In this document: one piece after another, positions 7,537 to 15,127 of the stretch
Layout of the letters: each line of letters begins with the position of its first letter
How positions within the stretch are numbered: position 1 is the first letter of the stretch
Source: Comamonas sp. Y33R10-2
GTDB lineage: Bacteria; Pseudomonadota; Gammaproteobacteria; Burkholderiales; Burkholderiaceae_C
Reading direction: 5' to 3'
DNA: 64,000 nucleotides
Assembly (NCBI RefSeq): GCF_019355935.1
Contig: NZ_CP079925.1
Location: 2,294,001-2,358,000 of the forward strand
Notes under the pieces: generated by a model
Seen by the model: only the letters and a program-made list of their open reading frames with translations
Told to the model about the DNA's origin: nothing
Database searches by the model: none
Made by a program: the position numbers and the translations under genes

Positions 7537-9617
7537 ACAGGACCGCCCCTTTGAACAACCAGACTCAGTGGCTCCCGCGTTTGAGCGCCCTGCCGCGCGA
7601 TGCGCGAGACACGCTCTTTCTGCTGGCCGTCATCGCTTGGATTTTACTGCCGCAGGTGCAGCAAATGCCTTGGTGGACCTGTGCCTTTGCCGCTGCACTG
7701 CTTCTTTGGCGCGCGCGCTTGGCCTTCACTGGTGCGGCACTGCCCAGTCGCTGGGTGCTGGCAGGCGCACTAGCCATTGCTATTGCAGCCACTTGGGCCA
7801 CACACCAAACCATTGTGGGCCGCGATGCGGGCGTGACGCTGGTCGTCATGCTGCTTGCCCTCAAAACACTAGAGTTGCGCGCGCGGCGCGACGCCATGGT
7901 GGTGTTTTTTCTGGGCTTTTTTGTGTTGCTCAGCAACTTCTTTTACTCCCAGTCGCTGCCCATTGCAGTTGCCATGGTGTTGGGCTTGATGGGGCTGCTT
8001 ACGGCGCTCGTCAACGCACATATGACGGCGGGTAAACCGCCGCTCATGCAAGCCCTGCGCACCGCAGGCTGGCTGGCGCTTTGGGGCGCTCCCATCATGG
8101 TGGCCCTATTTTTGTTTTTCCCTCGCATGGCGCCGCTGTGGGGTGTGCCTTCAGACGATATGGCGGGCCGCTCAGGCTTATCTGAGAACATGCGCGTAGG
8201 CGAGGTTGCATCGCTGGCCATGGATGACAGCGTAGCCCTGCGCATTCGCTTTGATACGCCGGGTGGTCAAGAGCCGCCAGCTAGCGCCCTGTACTTTCGC
8301 GGCCCGGTGCTTGGCCAGTTTGATGGCCGCAACTGGCAAGTTGACACGATCAGCGAGGCCATGTCGGCGCCCCAGCTGCGAGTGAGCGGTGAGCCGATTC
8401 GCTACCAAATGCTGATCGAGCCCAGCAAGCGCCGCTGGCTGACGCTGCTGGACGCCGTCAAAACCGAGCCGCAAACGCCGCCCGGTGCATCCATAGGCCG
8501 CACGCGCATGACGCCTAGCCTGCAGTGGATGACTTGGCGCCCCATCACCGATGTGCTGCGCGTCGATGCGCAAAGCTATCTCAGCTTCAGCCACGGCCCG
8601 CTGCAAGACACGCCAGATCTCAAACGCTATTTGCAACTGCCGCCCGGCAGCAACCCGCGCACACAGGCGCTGGGCCAGCAACTGCGCACCCAGCTTGGCG
8701 CTGATGCAGATACCGGTGCATTGATTGCCGCAGCGCTGCAGCGCCTGAAGGTGGGTGGCTACACCTACACGCTGGAGCCCGGCGTGGTGGACAACATTCA
8801 CACCGCCGACGACTTCTGGTTTGACAGCAAGCAGGGCTTTTGCGAGCACATTGCCTCCGCTTTTGCCGTACTCATGCGCGGCATGGGTGTGCCTGCGCGG
8901 ATTGTGACCGGCTACCAAGGCGGCGACCGCAACAGCGTGGACGGTTACTGGACCGTGCGTAACAGCGACGCCCATGCATGGACCGAAGTCTGGATTGCCG
9001 GCCAAGGCTGGACGCGAGTGGACCCCACGGGCGCTGTCTCCCCCAATCGCGTAGGCATGTTCCAGCGCCTGAGCGCTCCCCCCGGCGCCTTTGCCAGCGC
9101 CATGGGCAATTTTGTGAATACCGGCACGCTAGAAAAGCTGCGCGCCGTCTGGGAAGCCGTCAACGGCCGCTGGAACCAGTGGGTGATCAACTACACGCAA
9201 AGCCGCCAACTCAACTTACTGCAAAACCTTGGCTTTGAATCGCCTAGCTGGACAGATCTGCTGCGCTTGCTGGCGGGCTGCTTGAGCAGCCTTGCGCTGC
9301 TGTGGCTAGTCTGGGCACGCTTTACGCGCCCGCAGCGCGACGGCTGGAGCCAGCTCATGCACAGCGCCCAGCAAAGACTGCAACGCGCAGGCATTGAAAG
9401 CCACGTCAGCGACTCTGCTCGCAGTCTCGCGCGCAGCGTACAAAACCAGTGGAGCGCAAATTCTGCACTGACTGCGACCTTATCTGACTGGCTGCTGGAC
9501 ATGGAACGGCTACGCTATGCAGCGCCGTCCAAACTAGATACTTCAGCCCTCAAAACATTGCGCCAACGCTGGCAAGCCATCAAACGCCAAAGCTGGCCAA
9601 CCCCCTCAAAAAACTAA
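7533..9617 (+). CDS. TgpA-like transglutaminase membrane protein (DUF3488/TGc)
   Basis: This 694-residue protein has several N-terminal transmembrane helices (about residues 25-190). A periplasmic transglutaminase-like core follows, with the Cys of GFCEHIASAF near residue 436, the His of NSDAHAWTEVW and the Asp of TRVDPTGA. There is one more membrane helix near residue 580 (LLAGCLSSLALLWLVW) and a short cytoplasmic tail. Pseudomonas TgpA has the same layout and is essential there. The start overlaps the DUF58 gene in the ATGA manner, so the two are translationally coupled. Confidence 0.9.
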   Translation: MNRTAPLNNQTQWLPRLSALPRDARDTLFLLAVIAWILLPQVQQMPWWTCAFAAALLLWRARLAFTGAALPSRWVLAGALAIAIAATWATHQTIVGRDAGVTLVVMLLALKTLELRARRDAMVVFFLGFFVLLSNFFYSQSLPIAVAMVLGLMGLLTALVNAHMTAGKPPLMQALRTAGWLALWGAPIMVALFLFFPRMAPLWGVPSDDMAGRSGLSENMRVGEVASLAMDDSVALRIRFDTPGGQEPPASALYFRGPVLGQFDGRNWQVDTISEAMSAPQLRVSGEPIRYQMLIEPSKRRWLTLLDAVKTEPQTPPGASIGRTRMTPSLQWMTWRPITDVLRVDAQSYLSFSHGPLQDTPDLKRYLQLPPGSNPRTQALGQQLRTQLGADADTGALIAAALQRLKVGGYTYTLEPGVVDNIHTADDFWFDSKQGFCEHIASAFAVLMRGMGVPARIVTGYQGGDRNSVDGYWTVRNSDAHAWTEVWIAGQGWTRVDPTGAVSPNRVGMFQRLSAPPGAFASAMGNFVNTGTLEKLRAVWEAVNGRWNQWVINYTQSRQLNLLQNLGFESPSWTDLLRLLAGCLSSLALLWLVWARFTRPQRDGWSQLMHSAQQRLQRAGIESHVSDSARSLARSVQNQWSANSALTATLSDWLLDMERLRYAAPSKLDTSALKTLRQRWQAIKRQSWPTPSKN

Positions 9618-9621
9618 AAAC

Positions 9622-10830
9622 ATGAGCACTCCATCCATGAATCACAAGCACCTCAAGACAAAAGTGCTCAACACCGGCCTCAATACCTGTCTCAATACCG
9701 TCTTCACCACCTGCCTCACCACCTGCCTCACTCTCAGCCTGACTTTGCTCAGCGCCAGCGCCATCGCTGCCCCCGCGAAAAAGAGTGTCAAAAAAGCGGC
9801 CCCTGCTGTGGTGGCTGCAGCAACTGCAACGGCTGCCACTGCTGCCGTGGCCTATGCCAGCCGTGATGACGCACTGCAACTGGCCGCCGACATTGCAAGC
9901 CGCCGTGATCTGCCGCCTGACTGGGTGCGCGCACAACTGAGCGAGGCGCGTAACCTGCCCGTCGTCACCCGCTTGATGACGCCCGCTGGCAAGACCTTTG
10001 TGAAGAACTGGACGGTATACCGCAGCCGCTTTATCGACCCCATCCGCATTCGCGCTGGCGTGCAGTTCTGGCAGGCCAACCGCCGTGCGCTCGAACGTGC
10101 CGAGCAGCAGTTTGGCGTTCCCGCCGAAATCATTGCCGGCATCATTGGCGTAGAAACCATTTACGGCCGCAACATGGGCAACTTCCGCGTGATGGATGCG
10201 CTGACCACACTGGCGCTGGACTTCCCGCAATCCCACCCCCGCGCGCAAGCACGCACTGACTACTTCAGGGGTGAGTTGGAGCAGGTTCTCGTCACCGCCA
10301 ACCGCAATGGCTCCGACCCATTCGAACTGCGAGGCAGTTATGCCGGAGCCATGGGCCTAGGCCAGTTCATGCCCACAAGCTGGGACAAATACGCCATCGA
10401 TTTTGATGGCGATGGCCGCATCGACCTGTTCAACAGCGCAAGCGACGCGATTGGCTCCGTGGCCAATTACTTTATCGGCCACGGCTGGAAGCCGGGCCTG
10501 ACCACAGCCTTCACGGTAGACATGCGCGCTCAAGGCGAAAATCTGGCAACCCTGCTGGCACCCGACATCAACCCCACCTTTACCGCAGCGCAAATGGCTG
10601 ATCTCGGTGTGCGCGTGCTGGGTGCCGAAAATTACGAGCGACCACTCGCCTTGATTGAGCTGAAAAATGGCAGTTCAGGCCCCACCCAGTACATTGCGGG
10701 CACCGAGAATTTCTACGCCATCACCCGCTACAACTGGTCAGCGTTTTATGCGCTTTCCGTGATCGAGTTGGGCCGCGAAGTGCATGAAGCTTACTTGAGC
10801 AGCCAAAGCGCAAAAAATAAAGCGAATTAG
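9622..10830 (+). CDS. mltB: Lytic murein transglycosylase B family
   Basis: This 402-residue periplasmic murein transglycosylase cleaves glycan strands to form 1,6-anhydromuramic ends. The catalytic Glu is in IIGVETIYGRNMGNFRVMDA, and the substrate-binding region SYAGAMGLGQFMPTSWDKYA with DFDGDGRIDLFNS follows, as in MltB. The N-terminus is an unusual signal region with repeated LNT/CLTT units, followed by an Ala/Lys-rich linker. It starts four bases after the transglutaminase gene, which places it in the same envelope operon. Confidence 0.9.
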   Translation: MSTPSMNHKHLKTKVLNTGLNTCLNTVFTTCLTTCLTLSLTLLSASAIAAPAKKSVKKAAPAVVAAATATAATAAVAYASRDDALQLAADIASRRDLPPDWVRAQLSEARNLPVVTRLMTPAGKTFVKNWTVYRSRFIDPIRIRAGVQFWQANRRALERAEQQFGVPAEIIAGIIGVETIYGRNMGNFRVMDALTTLALDFPQSHPRAQARTDYFRGELEQVLVTANRNGSDPFELRGSYAGAMGLGQFMPTSWDKYAIDFDGDGRIDLFNSASDAIGSVANYFIGHGWKPGLTTAFTVDMRAQGENLATLLAPDINPTFTAAQMADLGVRVLGAENYERPLALIELKNGSSGPTQYIAGTENFYAITRYNWSAFYALSVIELGREVHEAYLSSQSAKNKAN

Positions 10831-10987
10831 ACCAAAATTCCTTACGACTGAAGGACTGGAAGCTATTTATTTGATAGTAAAAAAGTTCGCCCTCAAACAC
10901 TGTAACGTCGAGCAACGGAGCGTGAAATAGTGGCAATTGCATGCATTTCAAGACATCGCAACGCAATTTATTCTTTGCAAAAAATCT

Positions 10988-11017
10988 CTTGAAATGCGCT
11001 TGCAGCGACCTACCTAT
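10988..11017 (+). promoter_or_regulatory. Possible sigma-32 promoter before hsp20
   Basis: CTTGAAA (10988-10994) matches the heat-shock sigma-32 -35 consensus. Fourteen bases later CCTACCTAT gives a moderate match to CCCCATNT. If used, transcription would start near 11024, which would leave out the left arm of the 5' hairpin described separately. Confidence 0.45.
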
Positions 11018-11056
11018 GAACCAAGCGGCAACAATGCACGCCGCGCAATTTATAGG
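11013..11056 (+). promoter_or_regulatory. Candidate RNA thermometer in the hsp20 leader
   Basis: CCTATGAA (11013-11020) can pair along eight bases, with one G-U, to TTTATAGG (11049-11056), which includes the first three bases of the AGGAG ribosome-binding site. Inside it, GCGGC (11025-11029) pairs with GCCGC (11040-11044), separated by a 4x4 internal loop. A weak A/U-rich stem that masks the ribosome-binding site above a GC stem is the layout of known heat-shock RNA thermometers. Confidence 0.4.
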
Positions 11057-11066
11057 AGTTAGTAGC

Positions 11067-11459
11067 ATGATCTTCGCCCCCGTAATGAGCCGCAATGCCT
11101 TTGTTTCCCCTCGCGCTGCCGACCTCGCACTGCAACGTTTTTTGCAAGGCACTGTGGACGCTGCCAAGCCCAGAAACTCCAGCCAGCAACAAGTTCAGGT
11201 CAGCCGCGATGAAAAGTTCACCACCCTGACACTGGACGTGCCCGGCCTGTCCCGCGAGCAACTCACGCTCTCCATTGAAGGCGCAGTCATCAAGCTCGAA
11301 AGCGTGGAAGGCGCCTCCCGCCAAGTCAAACGCGGCTGGGAGCTGGATCATGAAATTGACGCTGCTAACAGCAAAGCCAAACTTGAGCATGGCGTGCTGA
11401 CCTTGACACTGGCCAAGCTGGTGCCCCAAAGCAAGGCCGTTAATCTGAGCATCGAATAA
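11067..11459 (+). CDS. Hsp20/alpha-crystallin small heat-shock protein
   Basis: This 130-residue small heat-shock protein is an ATP-independent holdase for unfolding proteins. The alpha-crystallin domain runs from about residue 40 (QVQVSRDEKFTTLTLDVPGL) to the end, with the typical AKLEHGVLTLTLAKL strand near the C-terminus. A longer in-frame reading from 10941 lacks a ribosome-binding site. The ATG at 11067 has AGGAG eight bases before it and was chosen. The gene stands alone, followed by a strong terminator. It lacks the usual C-terminal IXI motif. Confidence 0.88.
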   Translation: MIFAPVMSRNAFVSPRAADLALQRFLQGTVDAAKPRNSSQQQVQVSRDEKFTTLTLDVPGLSREQLTLSIEGAVIKLESVEGASRQVKRGWELDHEIDAANSKAKLEHGVLTLTLAKLVPQSKAVNLSIE

Positions 11460-11532
11460 CGCCATTGATTTAACTGGTCTGCCTTGCTTATTCCTTTCTT
11501 CCATCTCCTCTTGGCTGGCAGGCCAGAAATGG

Positions 11533-11568
11533 AAAAGCCCGCAATGTTTTGGCATTGCGGGCTTTTTT
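11533..11568 (+). terminator. Terminator after hsp20
   Basis: A 14-bp perfect stem (11533-11546 with 11553-11566) with a six-base loop is followed by a T run. Because the left flank starts with AAAA it can also stop transcripts of tsaD coming from the right. Confidence 0.9.
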
Positions 11569-11644
11569 GCGGAAGCTTTAGCTGCCCCTTGGGCTTAGCG
11601 CGCATCCGTCGAATAGTTTCTGAAAACTGTTTTTCAACAACAAA

Positions 11645-12685
11645 TCACTTCAGCGAATCAAGCGGCCAGCGCGGCTTCACATCAAACGCGTATTCATGCT
11701 GAGCCTGCTCACGTCCAGCCTGTATGCGCATGGCAGCAGCCATCGCAATCATGGCGCCGTTGTCGGTACACAGATGCAGCTCAGGGTAGTGCACGCGAAT
11801 TTTGAGCTTGGCGCATGCTTCATTGAGTTGCTCACGCAAATGCCTGTTGGCGCCCACGCCACCAGCGACCACCACACGCTTCATGTTCGTTTGCTTGAGC
11901 GCGGCCAGCGTCTTCTTGACCAGCACCTCCACAATCGCAGCTTCGGTGCTGGCCGCCAGATCGGCTTTGCGTGCCTCTAATTCATCGCCCAGCTTTTTGG
12001 CTTGGGTCAGAACTGCGGTCTTGAGACCTGCGAATGAAAAGTCCAGATCACCCGAGTGCAGCAAGGGGCGCGGCAGCTTGAAGGCTGTGGGGTCACCGTT
12101 TTGGGCTAATTTAGAGAGCACCGGGCCACCGGGGTATGGCAAGCCCATGAGCTTGGCAGACTTGTCAAACGCCTCGCCGGCTGCGTCATCAATGGTCTCG
12201 CCCAGAATTTCATATTCGCCCACGCTATCCACACGCATGATTTGGGTGTGGCCGCCCGAGACCAGCAAGGCAATGAAGGGGAACTCTGGCGGGTCTTCGC
12301 TCAAAAAAGGCGAGAGTAAATGCCCTTCAAGGTGATGCACGCCCAGCACCGGCTTATCCAGCGCCGCAGCCATGGCGCAGGCTGCGCCAGAGCCCACTAG
12401 CAAAGCGCCGGCCAAGCCGGGGCCGCGGGTAAAGGCGACGACATCAACGTCATCCAGCGTTACGCCAGCATCGGCCAGCACTTTTTCGGTCAGTGGCAGC
12501 ACACGGCGAATATGGTCGCGGCTGGCCAGCTCTGGCACCACACCGCCATAAGCGCGATGCATTTCAATTTGGCTGTGCAGCGCGTGGCTTAGCAAGGTGG
12601 GCACGGCTTGGTCATCCGGCGTGCGCACCAAGGCCACGCCAGTTTCATCGCAAGAAGATTCGATTCCGAGGATCAGCAAACTCAT
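11645..12685 (-). CDS. tsaD: tRNA N6-threonylcarbamoyladenosine synthase subunit TsaD
   Basis: This 346-residue essential protein transfers the threonylcarbamoyl group to A37 of ANN-decoding tRNAs together with TsaB and TsaE. It starts with [16 protein letters not shown], and the metal-binding HHLEGH motif puts ligands at His118 and His122. VSGGHTQI and [15 protein letters not shown] are the nucleotide-binding elements of the ASKHA fold. Length is standard. Its neighbours are unrelated, so it appears to be a single-gene unit. Confidence 0.97.
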   Translation of the reverse strand: MSLLILGIESSCDETGVALVRTPDDQAVPTLLSHALHSQIEMHRAYGGVVPELASRDHIRRVLPLTEKVLADAGVTLDDVDVVAFTRGPGLAGALLVGSGAACAMAAALDKPVLGVHHLEGHLLSPFLSEDPPEFPFIALLVSGGHTQIMRVDSVGEYEILGETIDDAAGEAFDKSAKLMGLPYPGGPVLSKLAQNGDPTAFKLPRPLLHSGDLDFSFAGLKTAVLTQAKKLGDELEARKADLAASTEAAIVEVLVKKTLAALKQTNMKRVVVAGGVGANRHLREQLNEACAKLKIRVHYPELHLCTDNGAMIAMAAAMRIQAGREQAQHEYAFDVKPRWPLDSLK

Positions 12686-12777
12686 GGCCGCAAGTGTAGA
12701 ACTTGCGCCCTCTAGACGCAGGAAAGGCGGACATTAGCCCTGCCCGCCTTCACTATTCAAACGATAGCAACATCCCA

Positions 12778-13227
12778 TTATCTGACGTGCGGCGAGCCTG
12801 AAATATAGTGCTCCATCTGGCTAATGGTGAACTGCTGCGCCGAGATGATTTCTTTGACAAGGTCACCAATAGAGATCATGCCCAGCAGCTGCTGACTCTC
12901 GTTAATCACGGGTAAGTGGCGCATGCGGTTGCTGGTCATCAGCGCCATGCACTCCTCGCTGGTCTGTTGCGGCAGCACGCAATGCACTTTGCGTGTCATC
13001 ACTTCATCAACTCGGGTGCTGGCAGAGCTGCGGCCCTGCAGGGCGATTTTGCGGGCGTAATCACGCTCCGTCACAATGCCTGCGATCTTCTCACCTTCAA
13101 GCACCAGCAGCGCGCCAATGCTTTTATCCGCCATGAGCTGCAGCGCAGCCAGCATGGTGTCGGAGGGAGAGACGCTGTAAATGCTACTTGTGCCCTTGGC
13201 ACGCAGAATGTCGGCTACGGTCGTCAT
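12778..13227 (-). CDS. Two-CBS-domain protein
   Basis: This 149-residue protein consists almost only of a CBS pair (about residues 10-70 and 75-135), with GIVTERDYARKIALQGRSS between the repeats and LLGMISIGDLVKEI closing the second. Stand-alone CBS pairs bind adenine nucleotides and regulate partner proteins; no partner is evident. The upstream in-frame extension to 13308 was rejected because AAGGAG lies eight bases before the ATG at 13227. Confidence 0.9.
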   Translation of the reverse strand: MTTVADILRAKGTSSIYSVSPSDTMLAALQLMADKSIGALLVLEGEKIAGIVTERDYARKIALQGRSSASTRVDEVMTRKVHCVLPQQTSEECMALMTSNRMRHLPVINESQQLLGMISIGDLVKEIISAQQFTISQMEHYISGSPHVR

Positions 13228-13332
13228 CTGGTTCTCCTTTAGCAATAGGTCGTCATGGGCAATGCATGAGATCAACTCCAGTGTGAAGGCATTGCTGCAT
13301 TGCGGCAATCGGGCGATGCCCGCATAAAAAGC

Positions 13333-13355
13333 AAAGGCAGCCGAAGCTGCCTTTT
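13333..13355 (-). terminator. Terminator after the DUF937 gene
   Basis: A 9-bp perfect stem (13333-13341 with 13346-13354), a CGAA loop, and a T-rich run on the minus-strand exit side. Confidence 0.75.
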
Positions 13356-13410
13356 GTTGTCAAGCGTACTGAGCGCTCAACGATAAATGATTGATGACGT
13401 TGAGCAGCTC

Positions 13411-14093
13411 TTAGCGACGACCGCCCAGTAGGCTGCCGCCAAGCTTGAACAAATCGCCCACATCTAGCTTACCGTCGCCATTTTGGTCGAGCAGGCTACC
13501 CAAAATGCCGCCTGCCGCGCCGCCTTGTGCTTGAATTTGGCTGCGTTCTTGCCCCAAAACACTGCCCAAATCGTTAGCGCCCATGCCTTGGGACTGCACG
13601 CGATTGGCCAAGAAGGACATGACCAGCGGCGCCAGCATCGCCAGCAATTGACCGGAGTTGCCGCCCAAACCTGTGGCTTGGCCTAGCTTGGACTCGGCCT
13701 GCTGCTGCTGGCCGCCAAAGATATTGCCAAGAATCCCGCCGGCATTAGATTGCGAACCGCCACCAAGCAAACCGCCCAACAGCCCGCCTAATCCACCCCG
13801 GCACCACCCGCTGCACCAGCTCCTCCGCCAGCACCACCGAGCAAACCGCCCAGCAGGCCACCCAGATCCATCGCACCATTGGCGCTGCTGTGATCACGGG
13901 TCAGGGCACCCAGCAAATCTGACGCGCCTTGAGGCTGGGCCGCATTCTGGCCCAGTGCACCAAAAAGCATGGGCAACGCCACGCCTACGGCTTGCTCTGT
14001 CTGCACAGAATCCAAGCCCAGTTGCTGAGCCAGGCCCTGCATAGGTGCCCCCTGCAGCTGGCCCATCAATTCGTCGGTCAAAGATGCGGTCAT
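13411..14093 (-). pseudogene. DUF937 (YidB-like) protein gene with one-base frameshift
   Basis: Two consecutive minus-strand frames together make one DUF937 protein. The first part starts at 14093 (AGGAG eight bases upstream) with MTASLTDELMGQLQGAPMQG and runs into a stop at 13788-13790. The second part continues in another frame to 13411, with GGILGNIFGG and a conserved C-terminal GDGKLDVGDLFKLGGSLLGG. Adding one G to the G4 run at 13796-13799 (minus strand) restores a continuous Gly-rich protein of about 227 residues. Function of the family is unknown. The break may be a real mutation, programmed slippage, or a sequencing error. Confidence 0.8.
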
Positions 14094-14205
14094 GTCGATT
14101 TCTCCTGAAAAAACAATCCACATAGTACGCGTGCTGGGTGACAAAAAATTGTCATCAATATTCAGCAGCTATGAATATCGCCATAAAGCCGCCCAAAAAC
14201 AGAGC

Positions 14206-14979
14206 TTAGAAGGCTGTTGGGCGCATCACCGCATCAATGCCGCCATCAATGACGATTTGCGTGCCGTGCACATAGCTGGCAGCGGGGCTCATCAAAAAGG
14301 CGATGACAGAGGCCATTTCCGAGGGCTCTGCACGGCGGCCCAGAGGGGGCACGAACTTGGCGATGGATTCGCCAAAACGTGGGTCTTCCAGACCGGCTTG
14401 TAGCAAGGGGGTGTCTGTTGCACCGGGGGCGATGGTGTTCAGGCGCACACCGGCCTGGCCCCATGCTGCGGCGCGCTTGCGCACAGCTACCGTCAGCGCA
14501 TTCTTGGTGCCTGCATAGGCGAGATTGCCGCCCTGCTCGCCAGCACCTTCCACAATGGCGCGAGCCTTGGCCTCTTCACCCGCCTCAAGCGGTGCAGCCA
14601 GCGGATTCTTATCAAACGGCAGCTGGGCCGATGCCACTGACGAGATAACGACGGCTGCAGGCTGCTTGCCTTTCTTCAGCCCAGGAAGAAAAGCGTCCAT
14701 CAACTCAATCGCGCCAAAGTAGTTAACAGAGACGACGTTACCAAGCACCTTGGTCTGTGGGCCCAGACCGGCGCACAGAACAATACCGTCCATACCACTG
14801 CTGCACTTTGCCAGCACATCAGCAATCGCCTGCTTGCGGCCTTCAGCGGTGGAGAGGTCAGCAATCACTTCCGCATCACGAATATCAATACCGATGATTT
14901 TGTTACCAGCAGCTTCCAGCACTTTGCGAGTGGCTGCGCCAATGCCGGTTGCGCAGCCGCTCATCACGATAGTTGGCAT
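14206..14979 (-). CDS. hsdA: 3alpha-hydroxysteroid dehydrogenase/carbonyl reductase
   Basis: This 257-residue short-chain dehydrogenase interconverts 3alpha-hydroxy and 3-keto steroids with NAD(H) and also reduces non-steroid carbonyls. It matches the C. testosteroni enzyme from memory over its whole length. It has the cofactor motif SGCATGIGAATRKV at the N-terminus, the unusual CAGLGPQTKVLGNVVSVNYF stretch, and the catalytic residues Ser114, Tyr155 and Lys159 at exactly the known numbers. It is divergent from the FadH-like gene, 148 bases away. In C. testosteroni the gene is induced by steroids. Confidence 0.95.
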   Translation of the reverse strand: MPTIVMSGCATGIGAATRKVLEAAGNKIIGIDIRDAEVIADLSTAEGRKQAIADVLAKCSSGMDGIVLCAGLGPQTKVLGNVVSVNYFGAIELMDAFLPGLKKGKQPAAVVISSVASAQLPFDKNPLAAPLEAGEEAKARAIVEGAGEQGGNLAYAGTKNALTVAVRKRAAAWGQAGVRLNTIAPGATDTPLLQAGLEDPRFGESIAKFVPPLGRRAEPSEMASVIAFLMSPAASYVHGTQIVIDGGIDAVMRPTAF

Positions 14980-15127
14980 GTCTCTTCCTTGTCTGTTTGG
15001 TTATTGATGCCACATCAAAGCCCAAGCCTGTGGCCTGCACCACATGCAAACGGACGATGTGATTACCCTTTGGAAAAATTACTGTGCTGCTTCCGCACTG
15101 GCATCGCCATTGTCTGCTGAGCACCTC

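Noticed and set aside
12724..12750. Hairpin AAGGCGG/CCGCCTT between the CBS and tsaD genes
   Set aside because: It has no proper T run on the exit side and a long loop, so it is too weak to call a terminator.
13411..13779. Second half of the DUF937 gene as an independent gene
   Set aside because: It would need a TTG start inside a Gly-rich stretch with no ribosome-binding site, and its content continues the first half.
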